DNA from: Omphalotus guepiniiformis
Taxonomy: Eukaryota > Basidiomycota > Agaricomycetes > Agaricales > Omphalotaceae
DNA length: 64,000 nt
Reading direction: 5' to 3'
NCBI GenBank assembly: GCA_028554645.1
Contig: JAQOOI010000014.1
Coordinates: 142,755-206,754, forward strand
In this document: positions 20,864-31,044 of the stretch, piece after piece
How positions within the stretch are numbered: the first letter of the stretch is position 1
Layout: the number at the start of each line of letters is the position of its first letter
Position numbers and translations under genes: made by a program
Notes under the pieces: model-generated
What the model was told of the DNA's origin: nothing
Databases searched by the model: none
Seen by the model: the letters and a program-made list of their open reading frames with translations, nothing else

Positions 20864-21299
20864 CATCTCCGGGCACGATGCCATGCAACAAGCTCCTCTA
20901 TACACGACGGTACACGCACCCTCTGTGCATCCTTCCTGGACGGATCCTTTCCTGGGTTACTTTCCTGGGTTAGAAGGGGGGGTTTTGTTGTTTTTCTTTA
21001 CGTCGTCGACGGATATCCTTACTTGTGAGTACAATCTTCTAATCGTGTAACTCGAAGCTCGCTTACATTCCTCACGCCAATCTCGTCCTCAGTGCATCCT
21101 CGTTATCGGTGGAAGTTCCTTTGTACTCAAGTCACGATAGAACTATTTTCATTTGATAACTCTGTACGATTGTTGTTGCGATAAGTACTATAAAATGACC
21201 AGTCTTCGCTCAAAAAGTACACCTGCCCAATTTTTCCATTGGAACTCTGCACTCGTAACATTCGTATTACTTGAATTTTGTGCCAACCCGCCATCTACA
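20864..21299. other. Foldback remnant and upstream region of the 861-residue protein gene
   Basis: The first ~90 bp repeat part of the foldback arm. The rest shows no gene and probably holds the promoter of the gene starting at 21300. Confidence 0.5.
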
Positions 21300-23991
21300 A
21301 TGTCCCCAAACTTGTATTCTACACTACCCCCGAAAGCGTACTCCCTTCGAGACTACATACGTGCGGCGAAAGAGCTTGATGAAGAGGACAATGTCCAGTT
21401 CCAGCGCTTTCTCCTTACCGGAGAACATGTGGGTTTAGGGCACCAGGCTGTCATCGACCCTACGCGGAACGCTTTCCAAACTGGCCAGAATCCTGGCATC
21501 TCCGTCACTCGAGACTATGACTCTGTCATTGGAATCACCAATGACATCCTTGTCCAGGGTACAGTCAACATCGCTCCAATCCCCAACCCGGCGGAAGTCC
21601 TAAAAACGAGCATTCACTTAACGTACCCAGTGCGGCAAAGGAATGTGAGTACCATCGTCATAATTCGAGACTTCTTCATATAGCTAACTTCAATTAGGGT
21701 CACAAGCATGTAGCGCTGCATCGTATACCAAACTTTCAAATCGGAAGTTGGGGAATGCGACACCAAATCCATATCTTCTTCCCGACTCTGGCGGGTGAGG
21801 GCTCTCTCCGACCACAGCTCTCGGCTGATCAGAGAGTCGCTTTCTATGAGAAAGGTCTTCGCCCCGCTATCGCAGAACTGCTTCCACACGACAAGGGCGA
21901 CTGGCCTGCCACATATCGCGACGAGATCTTTCGCGCCAGGAAGAGATCAGGCCATATGGCCTATCAAACGAAGATGATCCCGGACTGGGTAGTTCCCGAA
22001 CTCGCAGCCAAACTTCGTTTTAAGCTGGCGGAGTTTGATGTCTTGTGGGCACAAGATTTCTTTTTCACTCATACTATCCGCGGCACGAAGCTCGGGACCA
22101 AACACACCATGAGGCGTCGAGCAGCCGAGGAGAGTCTACGAGCCTACATGGAGGAAGCGAAGATACCTGAGGAAGCGTTACGGAATGGAAACTGGTGGAT
22201 TGACGTTGGAGTCGAGTACTGCAGCGAAGACGAACGGTGCCTCCAGTGGATGACTTCATCGCATTTCCACATGGTGCGTGAAGTCCTGAATATCCCTGAC
22301 CGTGATGCTAGCCGCATCACGTCATTGGGTAGCTCGAAATATTCCCGCGACATCGTCAGTCATCTCATGGCTGTGTCTGGGTGTAGGATTGAGCCCGGGA
22401 CTCACGGGAGAGGACAATACGAGGCCGCATATCTACAGATGTACACCACGGACAAGGCACTCACTTACAATCCGGACGGACAACATCACGGGAAGGCGAT
22501 TGATATTGCCTCGGCTATGGGCTCTACCCAACCCCCTGCCTTCGTTGAGGGGCTATTCAATCTGTATAAGAATGCCATCACTGATAGTGCATCCAACGCT
22601 CGCATCGAAATCCGAGTTCCTTTCAAATATGCCACAGAGGTTCTCCTGAAGGTATCACGCAATGTTGTCCTTGGTTCTTTGTTATCTTTCCGACGATCAG
22701 TGTGGTGGTAAGTCTTTGCTAGTAATGATCGACAACGAACTTGGGCTAACCTGTGTGTAGGAATTTCAGGTCGTACCGTGTTGAAGCCATCAGTCGTGTC
22801 CTAATGCAGCAAGCACTCAGTGACCCTCGCAAGCGCGTCATCAACGAGGCACTCTACCTAACGGCTGCATGTGTTTGGCTGCTGAATGGCCTTCATGCTC
22901 GTCCCGACGATGGATCCGCGGCAAGAAGCCTTATGCGGACAGTCCTTCCTCTCACCGATGCATTTGAGATAGATCTCAATACGGTGTTGTTCACTTCGGC
23001 GGCGGGATACGATGACGATGACGATGAGTTCTCAGGTGACGATGTCAATCCCGTACTTCCATATAATCCGTACGGGGCAATATTTCTCCGTCGTATTGTG
23101 GTAGAATTCGATGTGCCAAGAATGCGGGTAGCCCCTGATGCCTGGCTCCCCGATGAGGATTTCCGTTATCTATTCAATGCTACGAGGGAAGATATACGCT
23201 ACAAGTTCGATCCTAAGGGACTGCTTCCTCGAGATACAGTTCACCCTCACCGGCTCGTGTCGAACAAAAGCAGAAGAACTCCGACTTTCATTCCTATCGC
23301 TGGCGAGTCCGACTCACCAAGCATCACGTTCGATCTGGCCTCGAAAGGGCATGCGCTTCCTCCGCCGCTTAGAGTGGAGGGGTCAGATATGGAGGACGAG
23401 TCGGGGGAACGCGAAAGTGTGCCGAGTGTCAGCGGTAACATCGATGAAGTGGCGTCTCAATTGTGGAGGCAGTTCCTGATTGATCTTGCTGTGAAGTCAC
23501 CATCACCGAAAGGTGGATCGGGTTACCTGAAAATACCCCCAGGCCAACGCGTCACAGTTACAGAAGACCTTTACATGAATCTTACGTTGTCAGACAACTG
23601 GACAGCGTGTAGATGGAAAGTTGCGTCCAAAGGAGATTACGAACTTGCGTTCAATCACCTGTTCCCCCTCAAGGGCCATGAGGCATCTTTGAAGATTCAA
23701 AACTACACGCAGTGCACGTACTATAGGAACTGGAAGGAACTTACGTCGGGGATGAAACGGAAGACAGCAGCTGCTCTACGGAGCGAGCTTCGCAGAAGGG
23801 TGTTCCAGCTATATTGGATACCTCATGCGTGCTCCGATAAATTGTGGAGTACGCAACAGAAGGTGAAAGGCTTTGAGCGCCTTCCTCGTGGTACTACCGG
23901 CCCTGCTCCGCGGATCTTGTGCCGAAAGAAACCGACATGGGAGGATGAGGATGACTCGGATGAGGAGGAGCCCATGGATGTGGATTCTTAG
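21300..23991 (+). CDS. Hypothetical 861-residue protein, paralogue of the minus-strand gene at 31,045-34,062
   Basis: Three exons, 21300-21644, 21698-22707 and 22761-23991, with GTGAGT/AATTAG and GTAAGT/GTGTAG introns; phases join and the total is 2,586 nt. No domain I recognise. Features: an N-terminal region with LRDYIRAAKELDEED, a central part with YTTDKALTYN, an acidic patch DDDDDEFSGDD, a NPYGAIFLRRIVVEF segment, and an acidic C-terminus ending EEEPMDVDS. The 988-residue protein shares the order of segments, including QVYTTDKFQTYH and a P[RY]GAIF segment, and its intron falls at the equivalent place (VWW-N here, VW-A there), so the two are true paralogues. It is separated from the neighbouring SNF2-like gene only by the foldback. 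A role with that ATPase is a guess from position. Confidence 0.85.
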
Positions 23992-24179
23992 ATCAAGCAC
24001 TGTACCTATTCTTACGCACTTCACGTCTGTACAACGCTGCAATTCATATAATTCGGCTTCTTTACATGCTGTTACCTGCGCCACTTTTTTTAGCCATATC
24101 AAAACAGGTAATTTCCGCCTTCAGCCACAGAACGGTCTGACTTAAAAAGCCATCTCAAAATGCGTTCAGTACAATCCAC

Positions 24180-24842
24180 ATGGACCGAGCAAGTGTCGAC
24201 CGTCAGATTGATCATGATTTGGAGCTCTTGATACGGGTATGTCTGTTGTTGAATCCTAACACTGTCGTTGCGTGACTTACCTGTTGTTTGTTATGTTAGC
24301 CTGATCAGCGACTCTACCACGGGATTTATCTTGCTCACGACTCGACGAACGCATCCCCGTTTCCTCTCATTGTCGACGAACACCCCATGGGGTGGAATGT
24401 AGCGTTCTATGATGCACTCATAAACTCGCACTATTTCCAGCATACCGGTCCAGTGACATCGCAAAAGATTTACGCTCAGGCCAGTGTGGACGGAGAACCA
24501 GAATACCTCTGGGTCATCGGCTTCGGTCCGGGTCCGCTTCCAATTGATACATGCAATGGTCATTGCACTCGAGCCGAAGACGGCGTTGTCTTTTGGAGGC
24601 ACTCCTCAATAATCATTGCCCTCACATCAGATGGGAGGCCTCGTAAACCGGAGCTGATAGACAGTTTGAGGGTTCTTGCTCACTGTGTATCGTGCGTATT
24701 AATCCTATTCAATTTCGTTTACTTTTGATGCTAATTGTTACGCTTGGAGTATAGTACAGCGTGCCCGCATCTCGCTCACAGATATGAGGATCTGCAGAAC
24801 ACCATATTCGTATTTCCAGATCCGGATGAGTACTATGTGTGA
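24180..24842 (+). CDS. Hypothetical 178-residue protein, three exons
   Basis: Exons 24180-24236, 24300-24691 and 24755-24842 join in phase: GTATGT/TTAG, then a GTGCGT donor and GTATAG acceptor; total 537 nt. The start is the ATG of MDRASVDRQ, chosen because the first exon splices in frame. The middle holds HPMGWNVAFYDAL and YLWVIGFGPGPLPIDT, then VVFWRHSS, and the end reads FVFPDPDEYYV. No known domain, signal peptide or membrane segment is clear. A decayed duplicate lies about 1,050 bp downstream. It follows the 861-residue gene on the same strand with a gap of 188 bp, so a shared control region is possible. Confidence 0.7.
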
Positions 24843-26563
24843 CTTGTGTCCAAGCACATTTGTAGTGCACAGGCGCAAGGAAAGACGGGGCAGTACGACG
24901 TGGATGTATGACTCGGAGGATTCATAGTTTGATGTTTGTCCGTTCTTGTTTGTGAATGAAAACCCACCCTTATTCACGGACGCACGACTGAGAACTGCAA
25001 CACTGCCGATTTGGGCATACCGCGGCACTCGCCTCGGCGTCGTTGGCGAAAGTTCCCACAGCACAGCTTTGATCCCTCCTTCGTCCAGTACCACGACGAC
25101 AGGCTACAAGAAGTACACTTCTTGTACCCTACCCTTCTTCCACAAGACCAACTCACTTGTAGCAACAAGAAGTAAACCTTCTTGTTCCTTCTCCTACGCG
25201 TCCCCGATCTTTCTGCAGCTATCCGCACTATACTTGGTGGTCACCTGCAACAAATTCTTCTCACAACAACAACCGACCACCCCAACAAGGCTTGTGGCGA
25301 CGTGGCCGTCATTCATTGTTCGGTGTGTGTAGAATGCTCGGATTCGATCCCCGACAAGGCTTGTACTGCATGAATTCTCTGTCTTTTTGGTGAGTGCATA
25401 CTCGTGGCATCCGTCGACGACGGTCACACTTAACCTCCCTTCACAAGGCCCGTGCTGTATTACACATGTAACCCTTTGTCTGGTATCTGTGAAGAATCGA
25501 CTTTTGTTCATTGTACAAGATTTACGCTCAGGACAACGCAGTCGGAGAATGTAGGTCATGTGCTTCCGCTCCCAATTGATAGATGTCAGTGTATTCGATG
25601 ACGACGTTGTCTTTTGAAGGCACCCCTGCATTACCATCGTCAGACGGAGGAGGGCCTCGCACTTTGAGAGTACATGCTCACCGTATGTCGTGCGTAAACC
25701 ATTCTGTTCAAAAATTTACTTCGAGTGCTGACTGTTACAATTGCAATGCAGCGTGTCCGCATCTCACAGATACGAGCATTTGCTGAGTGTAGAAATTAAG
25801 TTCTCGGATGCGGATGTCGATGTAATATCAGCTCGTTTTCTTATTGCTAACTCTGTTCGCCACCTAGTAAGTATATCGTCGTGCTGAGGAAAGAGAGACC
25901 GTAATGGTACTTTAGCCAAATGTATGTATATTCTTCGAAGCAACCAGGTTCTGTGCTCGAGACTTATCCGTCCACGACGGCTCCTAAAATGCAGTGTGAA
26001 AATTACCACCCCTAACCCCACCAACGAAAAGTGTACGTAAGTGGCTTGCCGCGGCATCGTGACGAAAGTTCCCACAGCACAGCTTTTGAAGCGTCTTTGT
26101 CCTTTGTTCAGCTTTGTTCAGTACCACGACGATCAGGCTGCAAGAAGTACAACTTCTTTCACCCTCCCTGTGCGTGACACCTTCAAGACTCGACGCCCGT
26201 ATTCAGAAGCTACGAGAAGTAAACTTCTCGTTCCTTTTGATAGCCTCAACCGATCTTTGCGACTACTGGGGGTACGAACGTGCACGAACGGTTTATATTG
26301 AAGTGCAGAAAGCAACATAATCACAGGGATACGAAATTGAACTCATAAGGTGCGCAATTGTTCATTCAGCCATTCCGCCGCACTCTCTTACCTACACTTC
26401 ATCAGCTTTCACCTCTGCACTTCATCGATTCGCTTGGTCCTACGTTGGACTCGTTTCTGGACGTCTACGACGGCCCTCTTGTAATTGAAGACATTTGATC
26501 ATTGGTAAGCCTTCATGTGTACTCGACCTTTTACTCAAACTAATATTTGCTTCAAGCGTCGAG
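24843..26563. other. Gene-poor interval with a decayed tandem duplication
   Basis: Blocks from 24,465-25,200 reappear at 25,518-26,230: AAGATTTACGCTCAGG at 24465 and 25518, and GAAAGTTCCCACAGCAC at 25048 and 26063. The copies differ by many substitutions and indels. No intact gene is seen other than the pseudogene listed. Confidence 0.7.
25518..25790 (+). pseudogene. Decayed copy of the 178-residue protein gene
   Basis: It aligns by eye with 24,465-24,800, sharing the AAGATTTACGCTCAGG block, the CTTCCAATTGATA-like block, GTTGTCTTTTG and the final CGTGTCCGCATCTC exon. Frames are broken by indels and stops. Its offset of about 1,050 bp matches the wider duplicated block. Confidence 0.65.
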
Positions 26564-27718
26564 ATGGAGAAATTCGTAGACTCGAAAGTGTTTTATGACC
26601 CCGAACTGTTTGGGTACTGGTCATCACCGAACGTTACCACTCTACAGACACCAATTCCTCGCTTTGACGCACAAATCCCAGCCAACTTTCGTTTTTCTGA
26701 TTTCGTTAAACCCCGCTGGATGTCTAACCTCTATCCATATCTCGCATTCTGGCCCGTCAGGCCGAGGTTCGAAGGTGCTATTTTTTCGTGCTTGGACGTC
26801 ACTGCTCGACCTCTCCCAATCGTGTCAGTTTCACGCGGCCATTACCCGAGGAGACGGCTTCACCCGAATGTTATCAGCTCATGGCAACGTCTGGAGACCG
26901 CGCTATGCGGCCTAGCTACATTCCTTATGAAACGACGGTATCCTGACAACAGAGAGCTGGGTGTACTTTTCCTACCTAGTAGTTGCGGTTACACCGATTC
27001 TTACAACAACGACGATAATCTCCTTGCTGTTGCCTATAGAGCTATATATGCTTTCATCTGCCTCTCTGCATTGTGTTCTTTTGCCATCGCTTCTAACATG
27101 TCCGAGTCCGACACCGAGCTTCGTGAACCGGGGTGGGTCACTGCCTGTCGTGAGCAAGGCGTATACGCGCAGTGGCTCACGGAACTTCAGAAGTCATTTA
27201 TCTGTGATTTCTCACCTGGGTTCCGCCCAGGAGCCTATGTTAATGGGTATCATTCGGTCTGGGCAATTAGCTTCCCTGCGTTCAAAATAGCACACGTGCC
27301 TTTATGGATTTGGTGGGGTTACCAGCCTTATCCGGTTCTTGACACTGAGTACATGAAGAAATACTTTCCTACCGAGTCAGACACAAAACAATCCAAGGCA
27401 CGAGCGGCCATGGCATTTGGTGCGCAACCCGCGCCAAAGACTCGCTCTGACGCCACGTCTGACAAACAGACTCCTCCTGATGCAGTATTGGAAACCGAGG
27501 CTTTCGATTCAAGTCTTCAGATGGATATCGATGCTTCTGGTGATTCTTCCACTCTGTCGACGACGACTGCACCCCTTCCTGTTCCTTCGACAGCATCACG
27601 CCAGCTACCACGCGAAACAATGTCTGAATTCAAAAAGCGAATGGCTGATGAAGAGAACGAATTCGTTTCTCACGAGAGCGAGAGCGAACGTGAAGCTCGC
27701 ACCCAGAGAGAGGGTTAG
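26564..27718 (+). CDS. Hypothetical 384-residue protein
   Basis: Single coding exon from ATG 26564 (MEKFVDSKVFYDPELFG) to TAG 27716-27718. A likely 5' untranslated intron (GTAAGC...TTCAAG, about 26,504-26,556) ends just upstream, so I prefer this start to the longer open frame. The N-terminal half is tryptophan- and aromatic-rich (YWSSPNV, HSVWAISFP, VPLWIWWGYQPYP). The C-terminal ~120 residues are Ser/Thr/Pro-rich, then charged (SESEREARTQREG). It resembles a class of fungal-specific proteins with W-rich cores seen as lineage expansions in mushrooms, but I cannot name a family. The stop codon lies inside a TTAGGG-like tract. Confidence 0.7.
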   Translation: MEKFVDSKVFYDPELFGYWSSPNVTTLQTPIPRFDAQIPANFRFSDFVKPRWMSNLYPYLAFWPVRPRFEGAIFSCLDVTARPLPIVSVSRGHYPRRRLHPNVISSWQRLETALCGLATFLMKRRYPDNRELGVLFLPSSCGYTDSYNNDDNLLAVAYRAIYAFICLSALCSFAIASNMSESDTELREPGWVTACREQGVYAQWLTELQKSFICDFSPGFRPGAYVNGYHSVWAISFPAFKIAHVPLWIWWGYQPYPVLDTEYMKKYFPTESDTKQSKARAAMAFGAQPAPKTRSDATSDKQTPPDAVLETEAFDSSLQMDIDASGDSSTLSTTTAPLPVPSTASRQLPRETMSEFKKRMADEENEFVSHESESEREARTQREG

Positions 27719-27736
27719 GGTTAGGGGGTTAGGGTT
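27711..27736 (+). repeat. Interstitial TTAGGG tract
   Basis: About four telomere-type units, one with two extra G, overlapping the stop of the preceding gene. Confidence 0.8.
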
Positions 27737-27815
27737 ATATAGGAAAAGTGAGTAGGGTTCCCAACCCTGGGGTTTTTTTTTGGCAGGGGAAGGGGGAAGA
27801 GAGCTCCAGTGAGTC

Positions 27816-29853
27816 CCTGAACCCGTGCACAAATTGTGTACTACCCAGCCTGCTCCTATGCCCTTGGATGACAACAACACTGGGCACAAATTCAGAGACA
27901 GTCCAAGACTCTGTGCTGCAGCCAGCCTCAATGTCACTGTGTGTTGAGTATGCAATTTAGGCACTGCCCATCACCGGAAGGCCACTCCACCTAGAAGGAT
28001 GATAAGGCAGTATCCAATCCGGGGACCACGTCCTGCAAACAGTACACAGTGTCAGTTGAATGCAACAGGTGAAGCTAGAGTGCACAGATTGTGTATGGCA
28101 CCTGTCCGAAAGGCAGTGTTCAGTGCCCCTGATGAATGCGTGCGCAAATTGTGTACTGCCTGTCCTGCTCCTAGGCATCAGCATCAGGTGTCCGGTGTGC
28201 ACAGCAGTTAACAACTTGATGAAGCTATATGTAATTGCTCATGAATACATAAGTAAATAAGTAAATATCTCTGGTGCCTGACAATCGTTGCGCTGTAGCA
28301 GTGCGCAAATTGCATACTCGCTCTCCAGAGGGGTCCCAGAGAGAGAAACTGTGCACTACATCCTGCGGGCAATATAGCAGTACATGTAAATTGGTGGAAG
28401 TCCGCATACTAGGCAGAATGTAGAATGTGCCCACCGAAAGAGAGTCCGGTCGGAAGTTAGTACACAATTTGTGCACGTCCGCAGCCTGGCCGCCTCAAGG
28501 TCAGGCAGTCGGTCGGAAGTTAGTACGCAATTCGTGCACGTCCGCAGCCTGGCCGCCTCAAGGTCAGGCAGTCGGTGCCTTGGGGTGGCCAGGCTGCGGA
28601 CGTGCACAAATTGTGTACTAACTTCCGACCGGACTCTCTTTCGGTGGGCACATTCTACATTCTGCCTAGTATGCGGACTTCCACCAATTTACATGTACTG
28701 CTATATTGCCCGCAGGATGTAGTGCACAGTTTCTCTCTCTGGGACCCCTCTGGAGAGCGAGTATGCAATTTGCGCACTGCTACAGCGCAACGATTGTCAG
28801 GCACCAGAGATATTTACTTATTTACTTATTTATTCATGAGCAATTACATATAGCTTCATCAAGTTGTTAACTGCTGTGCACACCGGACACCTGATGCTGA
28901 TGCCTAGGAGCAGGACAGGCAGTACACAATTTGCGCACGCATTCATCGGGGGCACTGAACACTGCCTTTCGGACAGGTGCCATACACAATCTGTGCACTC
29001 TAGCTTCACCTGTTGCATTCAACTGACACCAGGCAGTCGGTCGGAAGTTAGTACACAATTTGTGCACGTCCGCAGCCTGGCCGCCTCAAGGCCAGGCAGT
29101 CGGTGCCTTGGGGTGGCCAGGCTGCGGAGGTGCACGAATTGCGTACTAACTTCCGACCGACTGCCTGGCCTTGAGGCGGCCAGGCTGCGGACGTGCACAA
29201 ATTGTGTACTAACTTCCGACCGGACTCTCTTTCGGTGGGCACAATCTACATTCTGCCTAGTATGCGGACTTCCACCAATTTACATGTACTGCTATATTGC
29301 CCGCAGGATGTAGTGCACAGTTTCTCTCCCTGGGACCCCTCTGGAGAGCGAGTATGCAATTTGCGCACTGCTACAGCGCAACGATTGTCAGGCACCAGAG
29401 ATATTTACTTATTTACTTATTTATTCATGAGCAATTACATATAGCTTCATCAAGTTGTTAACTGCTGTGCACACCGGACACCTGATGCTGATGCCTAGGA
29501 GCAGGACAGGCAGTACACAATTTGCGCACGCATTCATCAGGGGCACTGAACACTGCCTTTCGGACAGGTGCCATACACAATCTGTGCACTCTAGCTTCAC
29601 CTGTTGCATTCAACTGACACTGTGTACTGTTTGCAGGACGTGGTCCCCGGATTGGATACTGCCTTATCATCCTTCTAGGTGGAGTGGCCTTCCGGTGATG
29701 GGCAGTGCCTAAATTGCATACTCAACACGCAGTGACATTGAGGCTGGCTGCAGCGCTGAGTCTTGGACTGTCTCTGAATTTGTGCCCAGTGTTGTTGTCA
29801 TCCAAGGGCATAGGAGCAGGCTGGGTAGTACACAATTTGTGCACGGGTTCAGG
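27816..29853. repeat. Nested inverted-repeat block with ~20 copies of a 17-bp near-palindrome
   Basis: The left arm (27816 to about 28,475) is the reverse complement of the right arm (about 29,190-29853). A third, truncated copy in right-arm orientation lies between them (about 28,600-29,030). Junctions hold a 63-bp tandem unit (two copies at about 28,450-28,575) and its inversions. Throughout recurs a 17-bp near-palindrome of the form GTRCRCAAATTGYGYAC (for example 27825, 28080, 28140, 28301, 28460 and 28523). Frames here mirror each other across the arms and are not genes. Confidence 0.9.
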
Positions 29854-29902
29854 AACTCCGGTGGTGTCCCATGTGACACCATTCGCCTTCCTGATTAACA
29901 CA

Positions 29903-30487
29903 ATGCGCAATTTGGAGAATCATGACCGGCCAATGAAGTATGACCGAATCCTGAACCGCACTCGCGACAATCCTGACTTTGACCAACTCCAAGACCTGGT
30001 ACTCCGAGCCTTTTTGGGTTTGAGCGCAGCGGAGGCCCTACCGGCCCGTGTCTTGAGCAGAGAGTCTACGATGAGTGAGCGGGAGGTTGAAGCCGTGGCG
30101 GTAGCTGAGGCCTTCAGGGAGTTCGTCGATCGATACTCGTTGCTGGAGAATGCAGTGGTGGCAGGGATACGCATGGGCAGGAGAGCCGGGACCAGGAGTA
30201 CCCACTCCAGAGACGACTCCACCGAGTTCCCACCCGGCCCCGGTGGTCCGAGCCAACCCCCCAACCCTCCCGCAGGTGGAGCCGGAGGAGCCGCCGGAGG
30301 CCAGCCGCCGACAACGCCCCAGGCTGGACCTCAAACACGGTCCAAAACCAGATTGTTGAGTTTTGGAGGCAAGACACGGCATGCCGCGGTGGGGCTCGCT
30401 CGCTCGACCGGTCGAGTGTTCGTGCCAACGCCAGCAACAAAGGTCAAGCTGGCATACTGGCTCAACACTTTCAAAAAGGCCTGGTAG
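29903..30487 (+). CDS. Hypothetical 194-residue protein
   Basis: The frame is open from the inverted-repeat block, but the first Met outside it is at 29903 (MRNLENHDRP), 50 bp after the repeat ends; the stop is TAG 30485-30487. The N-terminal half is charged and helical (RILNRTRDNPDFDQLQDLVL, MSEREVEAVAVAEAFREFV). A Pro/Gly-rich linker follows (PPGPGGPSQPPNPPAGG), then a basic C-terminus (TRSKTRLLSFGGKTRHAAVG). No family is recognised. The repeat block may have brought or removed an upstream exon, so the start is uncertain. Confidence 0.5.
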   Translation: MRNLENHDRPMKYDRILNRTRDNPDFDQLQDLVLRAFLGLSAAEALPARVLSRESTMSEREVEAVAVAEAFREFVDRYSLLENAVVAGIRMGRRAGTRSTHSRDDSTEFPPGPGGPSQPPNPPAGGAGGAAGGQPPTTPQAGPQTRSKTRLLSFGGKTRHAAVGLARSTGRVFVPTPATKVKLAYWLNTFKKAW

Positions 30488-31044
30488 ACTGACCCTTCAT
30501 ACTGCCTTTTCTACATACAGTCGAAGCCCTCCTAGTCCATAGCCCTATCCACCCATTACCTTCATATATAGAAACTATGATTACGTCATCGTTGCCAGGA
30601 TCATACTAAGTAGCAGGGAGAAAATCTGTTGAGACCAATGATCTGACCATTAATTAATGCACATGAACCATTTCCTGGCAAGCTGGAAAGTCTTCTCGCC
30701 ACATTTGGTCATCACACATCTATAGCAGAAACTTGTTCCATGGTTGATACTCATATCACCCAGTATTTCTCTTGTACATAGCCAATCAGTAATTCAAGGA
30801 CACATGATAATTCAATCTATGCAAATAACATGCTTTTTTGTGGTATCAATGTTTTTACGTCATCTCCCTACTCACCCATACTCCCCCATAACCCATACTC
30901 TCGGAGCTCCACGGAGAGGTATGGACTAGTAGTGAAGTTAGTTTAGTTTCGAAGCCCTCCTATCTCTGATTACCAGGACAAATGGCACATAAGGCACATG
31001 AGTCATGCTTCCTTGATACCGGCCGGGCACCCTCAGAGTCGTCA
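30488..31044. other. Intergenic between convergent genes
   Basis: No coding sequence or repeat seen. It probably holds both 3' untranslated ends. Confidence 0.5.

Noticed and set aside
19410..20973. Several 100-150-codon frames on both strands
   Set aside because: The two arms of the foldback give the same protein strings in mirror image; the frames follow the repeat and show no other sign of coding.
25330..25360. GGATTCGATCCCC, resembling a tRNA B box
   Set aside because: No A box or cloverleaf could be placed upstream.
27957..29712. Mirror-image frames of 60-150 codons
   Set aside because: They are produced by the nested inverted repeat, and cysteine/histidine runs such as HKLCTN come from the 17-bp motif being translated.
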